Origin: Symbiodinium natans
Lineage: Eukaryota; Sar; Dinophyceae; Suessiales; Symbiodiniaceae
Direction of reading: 5' to 3'
Assembly: GCA_905221605.1 (NCBI GenBank)
Contig: CAJNDS010002739.1
Location: 110,600-174,599, forward strand
DNA: 64,000 bases
Shown here: positions 22,801 to 30,947 of the stretch, in pieces
Position numbering within the stretch: the stretch's first letter is position 1
How the letters are laid out: the number at the start of each line of letters is the position of its first letter
Notes under the pieces: generated by a model
Told to the model about the DNA's origin: nothing
Seen by the model: the letters and a program-made list of their open reading frames with translations, nothing else
Database searches by the model: none
Program-made: the position numbers and the translations under genes

Positions 22801-25313
22801 CTGACTTGAGAGTGACGACAAAAATCCGTAAGGGAGATAATGTCAAAGAGTGGTTCCGTATGAAGTTTGGTGGAAAGAAGATTTGGGTCCATGTCCCGGA
22901 CAATGCGGTTTGCGAAGTTTCTGGCAAGGTTTTGCCTCGTAAGCATCTTGAAGAAGGTATGAGACTCGAGCTCTCAGAACTTGATGCTTTTGGTGTAGCT
23001 ACGATTATAGGAGAAGCTGAGGCCCGTAAACGAGCTACACGGAGAATCCATACGACTAGGTGGGTTCTGACTTCGAAACCGTCGGCCACGAACCCTGAAC
23101 GAGTTCGTGCTCGTCTGGTTGTGAGAGACTACGCATTTGGATCCAATCCTCTAGCTGATGGGATATATTCCCCCACCACGTCTTTGGAAGCCTTGAGAGG
23201 TGTCCTTGCTATTCATGCTGTCAGAGGTGGCACCTTGTTGTCAGCAGATGTGAGCGTTGCCTTCATGCAAGCGCCTGTGCAGGGAGTAGAGTGTATCCGG
23301 TTTCCGAATGGGATGTATGATGAGGAGAACAAGCCGCTGTTTGCGCAGCTACACAAAGCCATGAATGGCTTGAGAGTAGGACCACTGAGCTGGTACCTAG
23401 AGTTTACAAGCACGCTGCGTAAGCAGTTTGGGTTTGGTGAGACTGCCGACCCTACTGTGCATCACCGGCTTGAGAAGGATGGTGCGCTGACCTTGGTGTT
23501 AGTGTATGTTGACGATCTCATCATCTTTTCCCAGAATCCGCCAGTTGCTAAGGATCTGTACGCTAAGCTAGCGAAGATCTATAAAATGAAACAGACAGGG
23601 CTTCTAGAACCTGGCAAGACTGGGCAGCTCGAGTTCTTGGGTCGAGTGATCGCCCGAACCACTGAGCACGGGCCTGTGTTCTTTGGCCTGAAGCCGGGGT
23701 ACTTGAAGTCGCTTGGAGAAGAGTTTGGCATTAGCGGAAAAGGTGTGAAACCAGTGCTGGGAAACCTCGAGAGGGAGTACCGGAAGAAGGAGGCTGGAAC
23801 ACCTATCAGCACTGAGGCGTATGAACGCTATAGACGTGTGCTTGGTAAGTTGATGTGGGCAAGCCTGACGTTGCCGCATTTGTCCTACCCGGTAGGATTT
23901 CTGGGCCGGTATCAGAGTGACCCAGATAGCCAGGCAGAAGCTTGCTTGAGACGCGTGGTTCGCTGGGTGATGGCTTTGCCTGAGTACCTTCAGCGATTTT
24001 CGGCAGAAGCGTTGGAGTATCCTTGCTGCGCTTCGGAAACCAGGCTCTCTGGCTTTGTGGATGCGTCATGGAACATTTGCTCTGTGTCTGGTGCTATCGT
24101 GAAGTGGCATGGCATCATGATCAAAACTTTCTCGCGGAAACAGTCGGTGACCGCGTTGAGTTCGGCGGAGGCCGAATTGGCAGCCCTCACTGAGGCAGCC
24201 AAAGAGTCGGTGTACTTGTCTTTGCTCATGGAAACGCTCCTGTATGGGATGCCCAAAGGAGAGACCGGTGAGTTTCCGATTCACCTGGCTTCGGATTCGG
24301 AAGCCGCTTTGTCGATTAGCAAAATGACGGGGTTGTTACGCCGTGTTCGGCACCTGGAGCTTCGTCATCGCTATCTTCAAGAGCTAGTCCACCTGGAGAG
24401 GCTGATTCTGAGCTTCATCAGCGGAGAACGGAATCCAGCCGATGGACTGACGAAATCTCCTGAGGAGTTGTTGCTTGAGCATTTGCTGGTTGCGTGTGGA
24501 CTGGAAAGAGTGTGTGAAGAAGACCTTCAGGGTCTTGTAGTTCCTGAACACCTTCGTGAACGAATGGAAGAACTTGAAGAAGTATGTGAAAAGCTTGAGA
24601 AAATCCCGACAAACCTGGCAAAGTACGAGCCAGTGGCAAGAGACCTTGCGTTGGGATCTGTTCCTCTGCTTGTGATCGAGGTGTTTTGTTCAACGGACAG
24701 TGCGTTGTGCCGAGCGTGTGCTCGTGACCAAGTAGCATATATAGGCATAACTGAGAAAGAAGACTTCTTAAGCAAAAGTACTCAAATGTTTCTAGGAGAG
24801 GTCTTGCTGTGTCTGTTGAGTAGGAAACCGCCCCAGATCTATGTCCACATAGCTTCCCCGTGTACCGCTGGATGTAGCTACCGCTTTAAGAACTGGCATC
24901 GCCCGAAGTTTCGACATCGGTGGCGAGAGCAGGTCAAGAAGCATGTTGCATCTTGGAAAGCTTTAGGACGACTTCTGGAGGACCGCTGCAAAGAGATCCT
25001 GGTTACCCAGGAATGGCCAAAGAACTGTGGTCTTTGGAAGGAGGAAAGTTATCTGAAAGAAAAGAAGCGCCTTGGTCTGAACTTTGGAAGGGTTGTGGAC
25101 CGTTGTGCCTTCGACGGGGTCTTTAAGCGGTGGTTCTTTGCTACAAACCGAGAGGAGTGGAGTGAAATCTTCTCTGGAAAGCCTTGTGACAAAAGTCATC
25201 AGCATGTTTCACTTACGAGTGTCGAAGAAACAGGTATCTATCCGACTAAACTGGGTAGAGCTCTTTTGCGTGCTGCGAAAGTCACGTTAGGTCTTGTAGG
25301 AACACCTTCTTAG
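16824..25313 (+). CDS. Ty1/copia gag-pol polyprotein with C-terminal methyltransferase-like domain (2829 aa)
   Basis: Self-replicating retroelement polyprotein. Gag: Gln/Met-rich helix (~50-100), CCHC knuckle C370-x2-C373-x4-H378-x4-C383, then a Lys/Gly-rich RNA-binding tail (~388-441). Protease: WLIDSGATCH with D506. Spacer ~660-1570 of low-complexity composition. Integrase: HHCC-like H1594/H1599/C1606/C1609 with an unusually short H-to-C gap, then D1635, D1691, E1731. RT: D2142 (SADVSVAF) and YVDD (D2230/D2231). RNase H: D2413, E2449, D2491, ending NPADGLTKS. The C-terminal ~215 residues carry LLVIEVFCST (~2615-2624), IASPCTAGC with C2680 and TQEWPKNC with E2730, resembling cytosine-methyltransferase motifs I, IV and VI, with EWP in place of ENV. 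ATG at 16824 is the first in frame after the primer site. Usual copia polyproteins are ~1300-1500 aa, so this one is about twice as long. Confidence 0.9.
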   Translation: MADPGLSTPVPEDEDDEALFGPGGAQDGQQPPTQPPGASAPAGGPATVVGLDPQLQQMMVQMMQSQQMMMQNQQQTLQVLVAKMEADERRRREQEALSAAVSNPFGGASSAAAAGSPTAKASAPPPAPSQNLHVGSNRAEKYLPALPLIDNVSMGKGRVRELEEYHRWCEVLASWLALIDDNYVNELRQAMTHDREIKQSDMAVPVASRSARLFYYLQQSLQKFERGMELVRSTSMRQGQAACGYEVMRQMHQTFSIVSRMEAIAVRDEALRLTSKASSYKRPLDCVRFLEDELGKVDQKLHRFPELRLGASDRSTLLLQSVSPECRHYVVLHGKSGSWEELVESIRFYEEQTRLCDAGSLNAVGERGLCWNCGKSGHMSWQCPDKSSGKGKKRDEPKGGKPSGSKNREKSPKGKGKGKGKTDKGKGGKPKGKPKNKGKPKGRAVEDEQSDQVMAMRSHHLSGLGPGTRTNEPNEAEPPRLTMTNGEIERLNQSSSRNSSFAWLIDSGATCHVLSESALGFYEVVKEHSGPLPVLMSASDTPMECVKLVDIRVKFGKLGPVVLQQVLVCKIGFNVVSSWQASLSGWSTWLTSEPGASCLVKQTERGSSMWVPLVREARSWWALAKEIGPTKAKPKGRRSKGDSPKPGWSPNDDAMEVDKVQKKAPTNVGRALEVTPFKFLLRAFSVKQHVGEHELHEHVFQERLSGCEHAAVAKVGVDLETPPSACCAEALCSAAAVLLKSASNTSLEKQTSRDTRCGDKGFECVGVGPVPLQPQSVCIRSRSVLRVGRRSDLHPSACVPECLLGQSEERKCAFRSLRWPGVFLKALLVLCALGVFCSKPGAFVRDLVKDGASGSLASALSCELPKWECGPGGSLFDEHDCSSCAPFRGGRSAVSFEAASPKHRPFYLDPWLGRTAVGDSSLPWGVGDTGVGDQYKRHSGEATYAHCRAASHCCSDGGPVGFDGHPRRRARPSCRVCKVWLCFDHHGGGSRRCDCYHPPTAPSMRAKGVLAQQSGWHPAHLEEIPSVPGGDSRVAVPSCSIPVVRGRASKHSAKRAQGRACAGCRLESAFGGRARPEQPPGDLGCSTANYNTGCCTIRVGWHGTASSQKCPSSTSFGVGFAQPSACKSRGNDSIACRHEESCNSRGGSIIVDGPRFSTRASGFLAVQPSFPAYAVRFFLCSIFGTRHAYGSRHASNSASSTSSILGTRHAYGSKPAYTSASSTSSIDTAPRYIEGACGRGSNGGRDADDARGGIRCPWDPYGREFRGCKGANGRWDWKSGERFSFDPAGRDEYGGSKSTDGQFGCGKLGLRDGLICLGMGPEGLKAGHELLRSSLQCTKLVGVGLKALLFAVGDWVCALGGRVGAFECLVGDCECSLPAANGSAHCPSVPRSSWKGSSALALGLVLGLVFRGWLRRCVQLLSVRRRSRLKFVRVTLVGRVPRRSWSVVRRLLFLRGVLACELKAEPTGEEAKGPMMKRWRALKKWALCGLGSLRGSEQKKAVARSEALRMLAGLPTPVVVNSESEEELIPDPLEAELAKPSGSEPPRPSDVRKKPRVENVPSGEPGALSSPEVVSDALDPEVPVYLTSERLKAHRNKGHQPYLSCCDTCQSARGRVPARRKHMKHHHGPGELQVDFGFFGKNVRFLLMVHVVSGYIHTVVLGPEDEVPAVSVCKAFTEMGLSGLDIVVHGDQENLLESVFRNAAKHRTFGGRSMHWVPFAINRPQAKGIVERHVCLVKEAFWSVWLGLEERVGEKLPLGSHLFVEAMRYSVRMHNLFHVSKEHSTPLERLRGSTVQPVKSCEFGVVGFGKPQKDYPEHRGKRLVRALYVGPHGANGSGIRVFVPIGIGKPPRLEIFSSFRAKDPVEFDKAALRDLRGNKEDPERPIKFDVPIDGPSPPLDSPNLPEGSLEFPVERTEPPALEGPEAMEEEGELDGYSPDFSDVPEETGMEVEPPGGVGLEDLDAPMDPGEDDAMEEGLTWLYEHGIRQLFDGPDLRVTTKIRKGDNVKEWFRMKFGGKKIWVHVPDNAVCEVSGKVLPRKHLEEGMRLELSELDAFGVATIIGEAEARKRATRRIHTTRWVLTSKPSATNPERVRARLVVRDYAFGSNPLADGIYSPTTSLEALRGVLAIHAVRGGTLLSADVSVAFMQAPVQGVECIRFPNGMYDEENKPLFAQLHKAMNGLRVGPLSWYLEFTSTLRKQFGFGETADPTVHHRLEKDGALTLVLVYVDDLIIFSQNPPVAKDLYAKLAKIYKMKQTGLLEPGKTGQLEFLGRVIARTTEHGPVFFGLKPGYLKSLGEEFGISGKGVKPVLGNLEREYRKKEAGTPISTEAYERYRRVLGKLMWASLTLPHLSYPVGFLGRYQSDPDSQAEACLRRVVRWVMALPEYLQRFSAEALEYPCCASETRLSGFVDASWNICSVSGAIVKWHGIMIKTFSRKQSVTALSSAEAELAALTEAAKESVYLSLLMETLLYGMPKGETGEFPIHLASDSEAALSISKMTGLLRRVRHLELRHRYLQELVHLERLILSFISGERNPADGLTKSPEELLLEHLLVACGLERVCEEDLQGLVVPEHLRERMEELEEVCEKLEKIPTNLAKYEPVARDLALGSVPLLVIEVFCSTDSALCRACARDQVAYIGITEKEDFLSKSTQMFLGEVLLCLLSRKPPQIYVHIASPCTAGCSYRFKNWHRPKFRHRWREQVKKHVASWKALGRLLEDRCKEILVTQEWPKNCGLWKEESYLKEKKRLGLNFGRVVDRCAFDGVFKRWFFATNREEWSEIFSGKPCDKSHQHVSLTSVEETGIYPTKLGRALLRAAKVTLGLVGTPS
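19372..20766 (+). CDS. 464-codon overlapping frame inside gag-pol, unknown function
   Basis: Lies in the +1 frame relative to gag-pol, wholly inside its protease-integrase spacer. It begins with an ATG and its composition looks more protein-like than the gag-pol frame over the same bases. An N-terminal ~220 residues are predicted mostly helical by eye (RLAHRFEEEGQLSLSRQLLQ, LTLKKFLLYLEAIRELRCH). The C-terminus is Pro-rich, with a ~66-bp duplication encoding APGTPMEA...LPPPPLPPP twice (~20365-20500), and ends in acidic SGSEMD. I do not recognise a family. It could be a captured host exon, an accessory retroelement protein made by frameshift or internal initiation, or the ancestral frame since overprinted. 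The overlap is visible; any function is inference. Confidence 0.45.
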   Translation: MELPEASPPLCLVNSQSGSVAQVEAFSTSMIARLAHRFEEEGQLSLSRQLLQNIDLFTSTPGSVERLLGIPACLGELETQELVINTSGIPVKQPMLIAELRAIAAPTVDQSVLTDTLVEEHDRRAEYARYGYVLTTMGVVVADVTATIRQPHLPCEQRGYWRNNQVGIQLTLKKFLLYLEAIRELRCHPAQYQLFEAGLASILPNELKVERVPAADLRALLADVLVQSNRRVTLAAQPPTIIPDVAPSASGGTAPPLHKSAPAPPPSGWALLNQARAKAEAMIRLHADMKRAATAEVAPSSSTGPAFPPGPPAFLPFSPPSPLTPSVFSYAPSSAPGTPMEAGMPLTPPPLPPPSWAPGTPMEASLPIPPPPLPPPSTPHPDTLRELAGEVPMEVEMPMTPVEAFGAPGTPMDVSSEVAREPMVGGIGSPGSASPLTPPAETSMVVPNPPMDNSDVGNSGSEMD

Positions 25314-25420
25314 GTCGGCAGTAGGAGTGCTTGCTTTCGGACTTTGCCTGGGATGAGATGTTTAAGCACTGGAAACACCGAACTGTGAAGAAGTGCGTGG
25401 CTCTGAGGCATCACAGTCCA

Positions 25421-25428
25421 AGCGGGGG
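25421..25428 (+). promoter_or_regulatory. Polypurine tract
   Basis: agcggggg directly abuts the 3' LTR, the expected plus-strand primer position of an LTR retrotransposon. Confidence 0.7.
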
Positions 25429-25828
25429 TGTGAAAGTTCCTGTCTAAGGACATGTTAACTTTGTTGTCCTGCATGCTGGCTCAGAGTTGTGTGTGTGTAG
25501 TTGTAGGAACTCCGTAGTTGTGCCTTGGAGGCTCGACGGGAGTGCTGCTTTTAAGTGGGAAAGCCTTTTGAAGTGCTTGAGTTGTAGGGATGTGTGTCTG
25601 GAAACTGTAGAAGTGACTGTGCACGTTTTTGCTTGCTTTAGGTGTAGTTGGGTAGGTCCCGAGAACTCCCACTGACGTTTGAGTTTGTTTTGTGGCTGTG
25701 GAGAACACGTGGCAGAGCAGAGTTTTCACCTGTGTGTAAAGAGTTTCACTGACGAAGCCTCCGGCTTATGACTTTGGCTCAAGTCGTGAGAAAAAGAGGG
25801 TTCAGCGCGCTGCTGCTGTGTTTTCACA
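25429..25828 (+). repeat. 3' LTR
   Basis: 400 bp, nearly identical to the 5' LTR (about five differences, for example ggctcagag versus ggcttagag and ctttt-aagtg versus cttttt-gagtg). The spliced-leader-like block is at 25760-25783. Followed at once by the acctg duplication. Confidence 0.95.
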
Positions 25829-25833
25829 ACCTG

Positions 25834-27475
25834 CGCAGTAAGTAAAGCTCCAAACCCAATTTCCAAAGTCTAACAACCTGGGACCACTCCAATGCGCCCA
25901 GCAGATGGCAAGGTTGTCTTGTGCATAAAATGTCCATCAGTTCCAGCTTGCCAGGGTCGCGCCAGCGGTTCTTCCAACAATTGATCCATGGGAGCCATAG
26001 CTTCTGCGCCGTCCCACGGTGTTAACCTAGAAACCAAAACATTTGCTGCAATTTTCTCAGCTGCTTTGAATCTCTCTATTGCGCAGTGCCTGTGCACTGG
26101 TGCGCCTTGAACTGCCAGCATTGCGTTGGATCTTGCCTCTGACCTCTGTTAATGGTTAAGCATTGGTTTTGTGGTTGTGTTTTTGGTGTCTGCTTGCTTA
26201 GATTCGTTTGCTTCGGAGTAATTGGGCATTGATGGTTTTCCAACAAAATTGTGCAAGTGTGTTTTTTACCCAATACACTGCTTTCTGTGTGTGCATTTAG
26301 CTTGCAAATTCGTTTACTATTGCGCACTTTGTGACGTTTTTGGCGAAAAGGCCTGCAAGTGAAAAAGACTGTGTCCGCACTTGAGTTAGAGAGGTTGGAT
26401 TCGTAACGCGAATAGAATGCTCCACAAAAGGGTTTCCGTTTTTCCGAATGCTCCGCAGAAGAGTTCCCGAATGCTTTCAAAGTTGGGTGGGTGGTACCAA
26501 ACCTTGTTGCGTTGCGCGTAAAGCGTGTGCAAAGCGTTCGCAAATAATTGGGTAAAGCAATTTGAGTTTGAGCTCTGCGCCAAAGATATGGGACTTTCTG
26601 TTTCCACAGGCCTCCCACCGATTTCCTGTAAAAAGACTTGAGCCAAAGGGGCTACGAACCCGGAATGCCAAATCCGTCAAGCTGCAGAGGGAACTTTACA
26701 GGATGTGGCATTTCGTAGCATTCCGCTCTGTCAAGCTAAAACACGCACGCCAACACAGCATTCCGACGTGACGATGTTCCTTTCCAAACGCTAGTGTAGT
26801 GTCGCTGCGGAAGCATGCTTACGGGTGCGGTGCAGTGTTTGTGTCTTTTATGTTTCATGAAAAATGCTGTAAAAAGATTAAGATGTGCATTGATTTGCAT
26901 GACAACCTTTTAATACTGGGAAACGAACCAATTCAAGCAACTCTTAGACAGCGAACCGCCAAGTATCCAAGCGATGGTTTCAAAAGCTTCGAAAGCTTCA
27001 AAGGTGAAAGCGAAGAGGCTTCCAAGGCTTTTTCGAAGGTGAAGAAACACGAATTCCGATTGCGAACAAGAGCACGAAATCAAGCATGAAGCCAGGCACC
27101 CAGGCTGCACCGGGCACCCGTGAAGTTACAAATGCGGAGACATGTTGACCAGGCGGTGGGAACAGAGCCGGCAGAAGCACGTTAAGGATCTTGATAAGCG
27201 GAAACAGGCCTTCGAAGGCTTTTAGTGGGCTTCCATTGATAAGGCGGCGGCAGCACTGTTGCTTGAGGGCCTTGATTCCCTTTGCGGGAGCAGGGTTGTC
27301 TTGGCCGTCGTCACCGCCCCGCGGGGTTCTGGCCATACTCCCAATAAAGGAATGACTTTGGCAGGTTTCATTGTTTGAAAATCAGAGGAGCAGAGACGAG
27401 ACTGTTTTTGTGACGTGAAGTAAAGAGCGGGGGGGTTGGGGGGGGGCGCAGCCCCCCCTCCCATTTACTTCTTGT
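25834..27475. other. Gene-poor interval with a spliced-leader relic
   Basis: No gene recognised. Holds the relic at 26637-26658 and a degenerate aagcttcgaaagcttc tract near 26985. It ends in a G/C-run (27430-27460) before the tandem repeats. Confidence 0.4.
26637..26658 (-). other. Relic of the dinoflagellate spliced leader
   Basis: Read on the minus strand, the 22 bases match the conserved dinoflagellate trans-spliced leader at 19 of 22 positions by eye: ttcgtagcc, then ccttt, then ggctcaag. In dinoflagellates a leader embedded in DNA is known to mark a reverse-transcribed, re-integrated mRNA. The retro-copied gene would lie at lower coordinates (26636 downward); I do not recognise its product. 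Confidence 0.6.
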
Positions 27476-28140
27476 AAAAGTGGGAGGAAGGGGAGAGGAG
27501 AGAAGGGATTATATTTTAAATTATATAGAGACGAGGCAGTTGGAGGAAGGGAGAAGAGAGAATGTGGAGTGGGAGGAAAGGAGAAGAGAAGGGAATGTCT
27601 TCTAAAGTCTTCTAAATTCCACCCCCTTCATTGTTTTTTGTATTTCATCTTTCGAAAAATTAGAGGAGAAGAGAGAAGAGAATTTATTCTAAATTCCACC
27701 CCCCCCTCGAATCTTCTTTTGTTTTTTGTATTTCCTTGTTCGAAAATCAGAACGAGACGGTTTTTGTTTCTAGAAGTAGACTTTATTTTGAATCACAGAT
27801 GAGGGAGTGGGAGGAAGGGAGAACCGAGAATGCGGAGTTGGAGGAAGGGAGAAGAGAGAAGGGAATGTATTCTAAATTCCACCACCCTCGAATCTTGTTT
27901 TGTTTTTTGTATTTCATTATTCGAGAAATCAGAGGAGGAGAGAGAAGGGAATTTATTCTAAATTCCACCCCCCTCGAATCTTCTTTTGTTTTTCGTATTT
28001 CATTCTTCGAAAATTCAGAGGAGAAGGGAGAAGGGAATTTATTCTAAATTCTACCCCCCTCGAATCTTCTTTTGTTTTTTTGTTTCATTATTCGAAGATC
28101 AGAGGAGTAGAGACGAGAGTGTTTTTGTTTCTAGAAGTGG
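27476..28140. repeat. ~90-100-bp tandem repeat (gaattcca-cccc-tcgaatctt type)
   Basis: At least five units, each reading roughly: gaatttattctaaattccac, cccccctcgaatcttctttt, gttttttgtatttcat, tattcgaaaatcagaggag, agagagaa. Units differ by small indels. The frames crossing it (for example 27900-28868) are repeat-driven and not called as genes. Confidence 0.8.
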
Positions 28141-28179
28141 AGAGCAGGGGGATTGGGGGGGGCGCAGCCGTGAGACTCT

Positions 28180-28530
28180 GGAGATGCCCCCGTCTCTCAC
28201 CTTCGAAGCCTTCGAAGCCCCCCCCCCTTCGTCCTCGCCTTCGAAGCTTTCCAAGCCTTCTTCGTCCTCGCCTTCGAAGCCTTCGAAGCCCCCCCCCCCC
28301 TCGTCCTCGCCTTGAAGCCTTAGAAACCCCCTTCGTCCTCACTTCGAAGCCTTCGAACCCCCCCCCCCTTCGTCCTCGCTTGCAGCCTGCGAAGCCCCCT
28401 TCCTTCGTCCTCACCTTCGAAGACTTCGAAGGCCCCCCCCCCTTCGTCTCGCCTTCGAAGCCTTCGAAGCCCCCTTTGTCCTCACTTTCGAAGCCTTCGA
28501 AGCCCCTTCGTCCTCTCTCCCACCCCTGCA
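28180..28530. repeat. TTCGAAGCC/CCCCCCC minisatellite
   Basis: Repeats of cgtcctcgccttcgaagcc, often followed by a second ttcgaagcc and a C-run of 5-11 bases. Each ttcgaag is a 7-8-base palindrome-like word. Confidence 0.85.
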
Positions 28531-28865
28531 ACCTCGGCTTTGAAGGAAACGGATGCAGCCCCGGACCGCTTCGATTCCGCGGTGGTTGCCTCTTTTTTTC
28601 CAGGCGGAGGCCTGGTGGCGGGTCTGGGCAAAAGAGGACGGAGAACCGGCCCAGGCAGGAAATGGGGAACGCTGCCCCAGCGGCAGAACGCACTTGGCGC
28701 ACAAAGTCTTCGGCAAGTGGTTTCTGCAAGACCTTTAAGACCTGCTGTAGTGGGTGCATCGCGACATCAAGAAACAGCGATGGTCAGTTGCCTTGCGTCA
28801 CCTATGGGTCACAAGGAAGGTATATGTCTTGGCTGGACCTTGCCGAGATGGCTTCTTACCACAAC

Positions 28866-28990
28866 TAAGAGAGAAAGAGAAAAGACAGAGAGAGAGAGAG
28901 AGAGAAAGAGAGAAAGAAAGAGATAGAAAGAGAGAGAGAAAGGGGGAGAAAGAGAATGGAAGAGAGAGAGCGACAAGACGAAGAAAGAGA
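28866..28990 (+). repeat. (GA)n purine-rich tract
   Basis: About 120 bases of almost pure A/G (agagaaagagagaaagaaagag...), strand-asymmetric and capable of triplex formation in principle. Confidence 0.85.
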
Positions 28991-30119
28991 AGGAAAGAAG
29001 AGACCACGACCGAAGTTTTTTTAAGTGGACGCCCCTTTACCACATCAGCAGTCCAGACATGTTCTTGTCAAGCAAAGCAAGGAAAGGCACAGTTTTCTTG
29101 GCAGACTTTCTGAGGCATCTGATGGAATTAAACATGAAGAAATATAGAGGCGCTGTTAAGTACACAACCGATTTCAAGAAGGTATTGGTTTTGGCTAAAG
29201 ATTTTGCAAAGAGAACGGCGTCCAATCCTGGTCTTTGGCGGCCAGACACTACGACCTTGCCGCCATAGCAGTGCAGAGACCACAAAGCAAGCGGTCGTCT
29301 GTTCAGACTCAGCATCATCTGCTCGGCCTTGGCTGTTGTGGGCTGCTTCGCTTGTTGTTGTACAGGCTCAAGGTGCACAGGCCCTCCGGGTCAGGCGTGC
29401 TCGCAGGTGCCAACACATTGAGGCGGGTCGCAGATCAGAGTGCCCAAAAGCTCCAGACCAGCACAGGCACGCGTTGCGATGCGTGGGAGCAAGACTTACT
29501 CAACAGGCGGAAAAAAAGAAGCTGCCAGCTTTCTGATGTGTGGCTGAGTTTCATGCGGCTTGAGCGAAAATCCCGTTTTTTCAGCATTGTAGAGTCTTCG
29601 ATTGAACGTAGAGTTCTCATATTTTTTCAATTATTAAAAAGCCCGCAGCTCGTCTGACAGATAACGCACCCGTAGATTTGATTCCGGCAATGGAAATTCC
29701 AGAGATGTCAATTCTTCGCGTTTTTCAGCATTTTCATCGAGGCTTAACGGTTTTTGGAGAGACTGAGTTGATGGTTGGCGCCACCGCTGCCCAGCTCAGT
29801 GATGTTTCTTCGTCGTCTTGGATCCACACCTGCGTAAAGTCCCCCAATGCAATGGCATGATTCGGCATGTCGATCTGTCGCGATGCAGTCCGATGCGAGG
29901 GTTCAGAATGACAGCCAGTGACCCTGAAGCGATCCCGTAGAAAGTGACTGAGTTGCACGCATGCCTCTTTTGCGATCGAGGCTTTGGACAAGTCGGGAGC
30001 ATTGCCCGCAAAGGCAGAGAGCCCCAGGGTGCAGTATATGTCATAAGACCCGGCACCGATAGCCCGTTTTCGACCTTTGTGCTTCCAGTGCTGTGACCAA
30101 AGATCCAGCAATTCCACCA
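28991..30119. other. No recognisable gene
   Basis: A 69-codon plus frame (29059-29268; FLADFLRHLMELNMKKYRG) and a 150-codon minus frame (29734-30186; LSHFLRDRFRV, GDFTQVWIQDDEE) look protein-like in composition, but I recognise no family in either. They may be exons or retro-copy fragments. Confidence 0.3.
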
Positions 30120-30640
30120 GGTTATGCTCGGTAGGGTGCTCTATAACAGCCTGGCAGGCTTGCTCCATTTCTCTCTTCTTTCGCACAGATTATGTTTACC
30201 CGGCTACTTTGACGACCCTGCCGTGACACAGGTCCGCGAATGTGTTGGCGTGCCGGTAGGGCGCTTGCAAAACGCTGCACGGAGCCTGTGAGGTCGCTGG
30301 GCCCCAAAAGATGATTGATGGACAGGGGCTTGCTGGGCGATGCGCCCGGCGGGTAAGAGCCCGTCCCCGGGAAGCGCTGCAGGAGTTCGGCGTCGTTCAG
30401 GATCAGGCGCACGCCGTCGTAGGTGACGTCCTGTGTACGTGGCCACCGCGAAATTGCTGGAGATCCACGCTGCCAGCCTCGGCCCCGTGTAGGCGCCGAC
30501 GGGGAGTTCGGCGTAGTGCAGGGTGCCAGCGACCTCGTCCTCCCAGTACAGGAAGGTCCCGCGGTCCGTGTTGCAAATCAGAAGAAAAAGGCGATAGTCG
30601 CCACAAGGATGTCTAAATTCTAAAACCGGGAGTGACTCAC
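30120..30640 (-). pseudogene. Unidentified protein relic split by a frameshift, virus-structural-like pattern
   Basis: On the minus strand FRHPCGDYRLFLLICNTD, TFLYWEDEVAGTLHYAELPV and GAYTGPRLAAWISSNFAVATY run to ~30445. The continuation DVTYDGVRLILNDAELLQRF and LSINHLLGPSDLTGS is one frame over (30122-30420), so one single-base shift near 30440 separates them. The motif succession (NxDxGxxxYxE…L..G.YtxxxLAxxI…VxYDxxxxxI…LG) recalls structural proteins of dsDNA protist viruses or Polinton-like elements, but I cannot name the family. Adjacent frames have no recognised partners. Confidence 0.35.
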
Positions 30641-30947
30641 TTCGGCGTGCTGAAAAATCGTTGTGCCCTTCAGAAGGTAGCACTGAGGACGGGGTTGCGA
30701 GATGAGGGCTTTCAGGACCCAACACAACTCTGTCTGTGCACTGTTCGTATATTTTTTGACGGCTAGGCCCCAGGTCTCGCAAACACAGTTGCATGCTCTT
30801 TTGGCACATGTTTTGGCATTCCCACAGCCGGTTTTCGTTCAGATTTATAACCGCAGCCATTCCCCAGCCACGCCATGGTGTTGCGCTACTTGCGAAAGTC
30901 TCGGCCTGAATGTCAAGGTTCACATCAAGTGGGCTGCCTGCGGGCAC

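Larger units (their letters stand above)
16381..25828 (+). mobile_element. Complete Ty1/copia LTR retrotransposon, 9.45 kb
   Basis: Two 400-bp LTRs (16381-16780 and 25429-25828) bound by TGTGAAA...TTTCACA are flanked by the identical 5-bp duplication acctg (16376-16380, 25829-25833). A primer-binding-like site follows the left LTR and a purine tract precedes the right one. By eye the LTRs differ at only about five sites (single-base and 1-bp indel), so insertion was recent. One uninterrupted frame encodes gag-protease-integrase-RT-RNase H in that order; integrase before RT defines Ty1/copia. Two unusual additions are a ~900-codon spacer between protease and integrase containing an overlapping 464-codon frame, and a methyltransferase-like C-terminal domain. 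Confidence 0.95.

Noticed and set aside
22095-22946. 283-codon minus-strand frame
   Set aside because: Antisense shadow of integrase-RT linker coding; no independent evidence.
27900-28868. 322-codon plus-strand frame
   Set aside because: Runs through two tandem-repeat families; residues are repeat-encoded (FVFHYS, KPSKPPP) with no domain.
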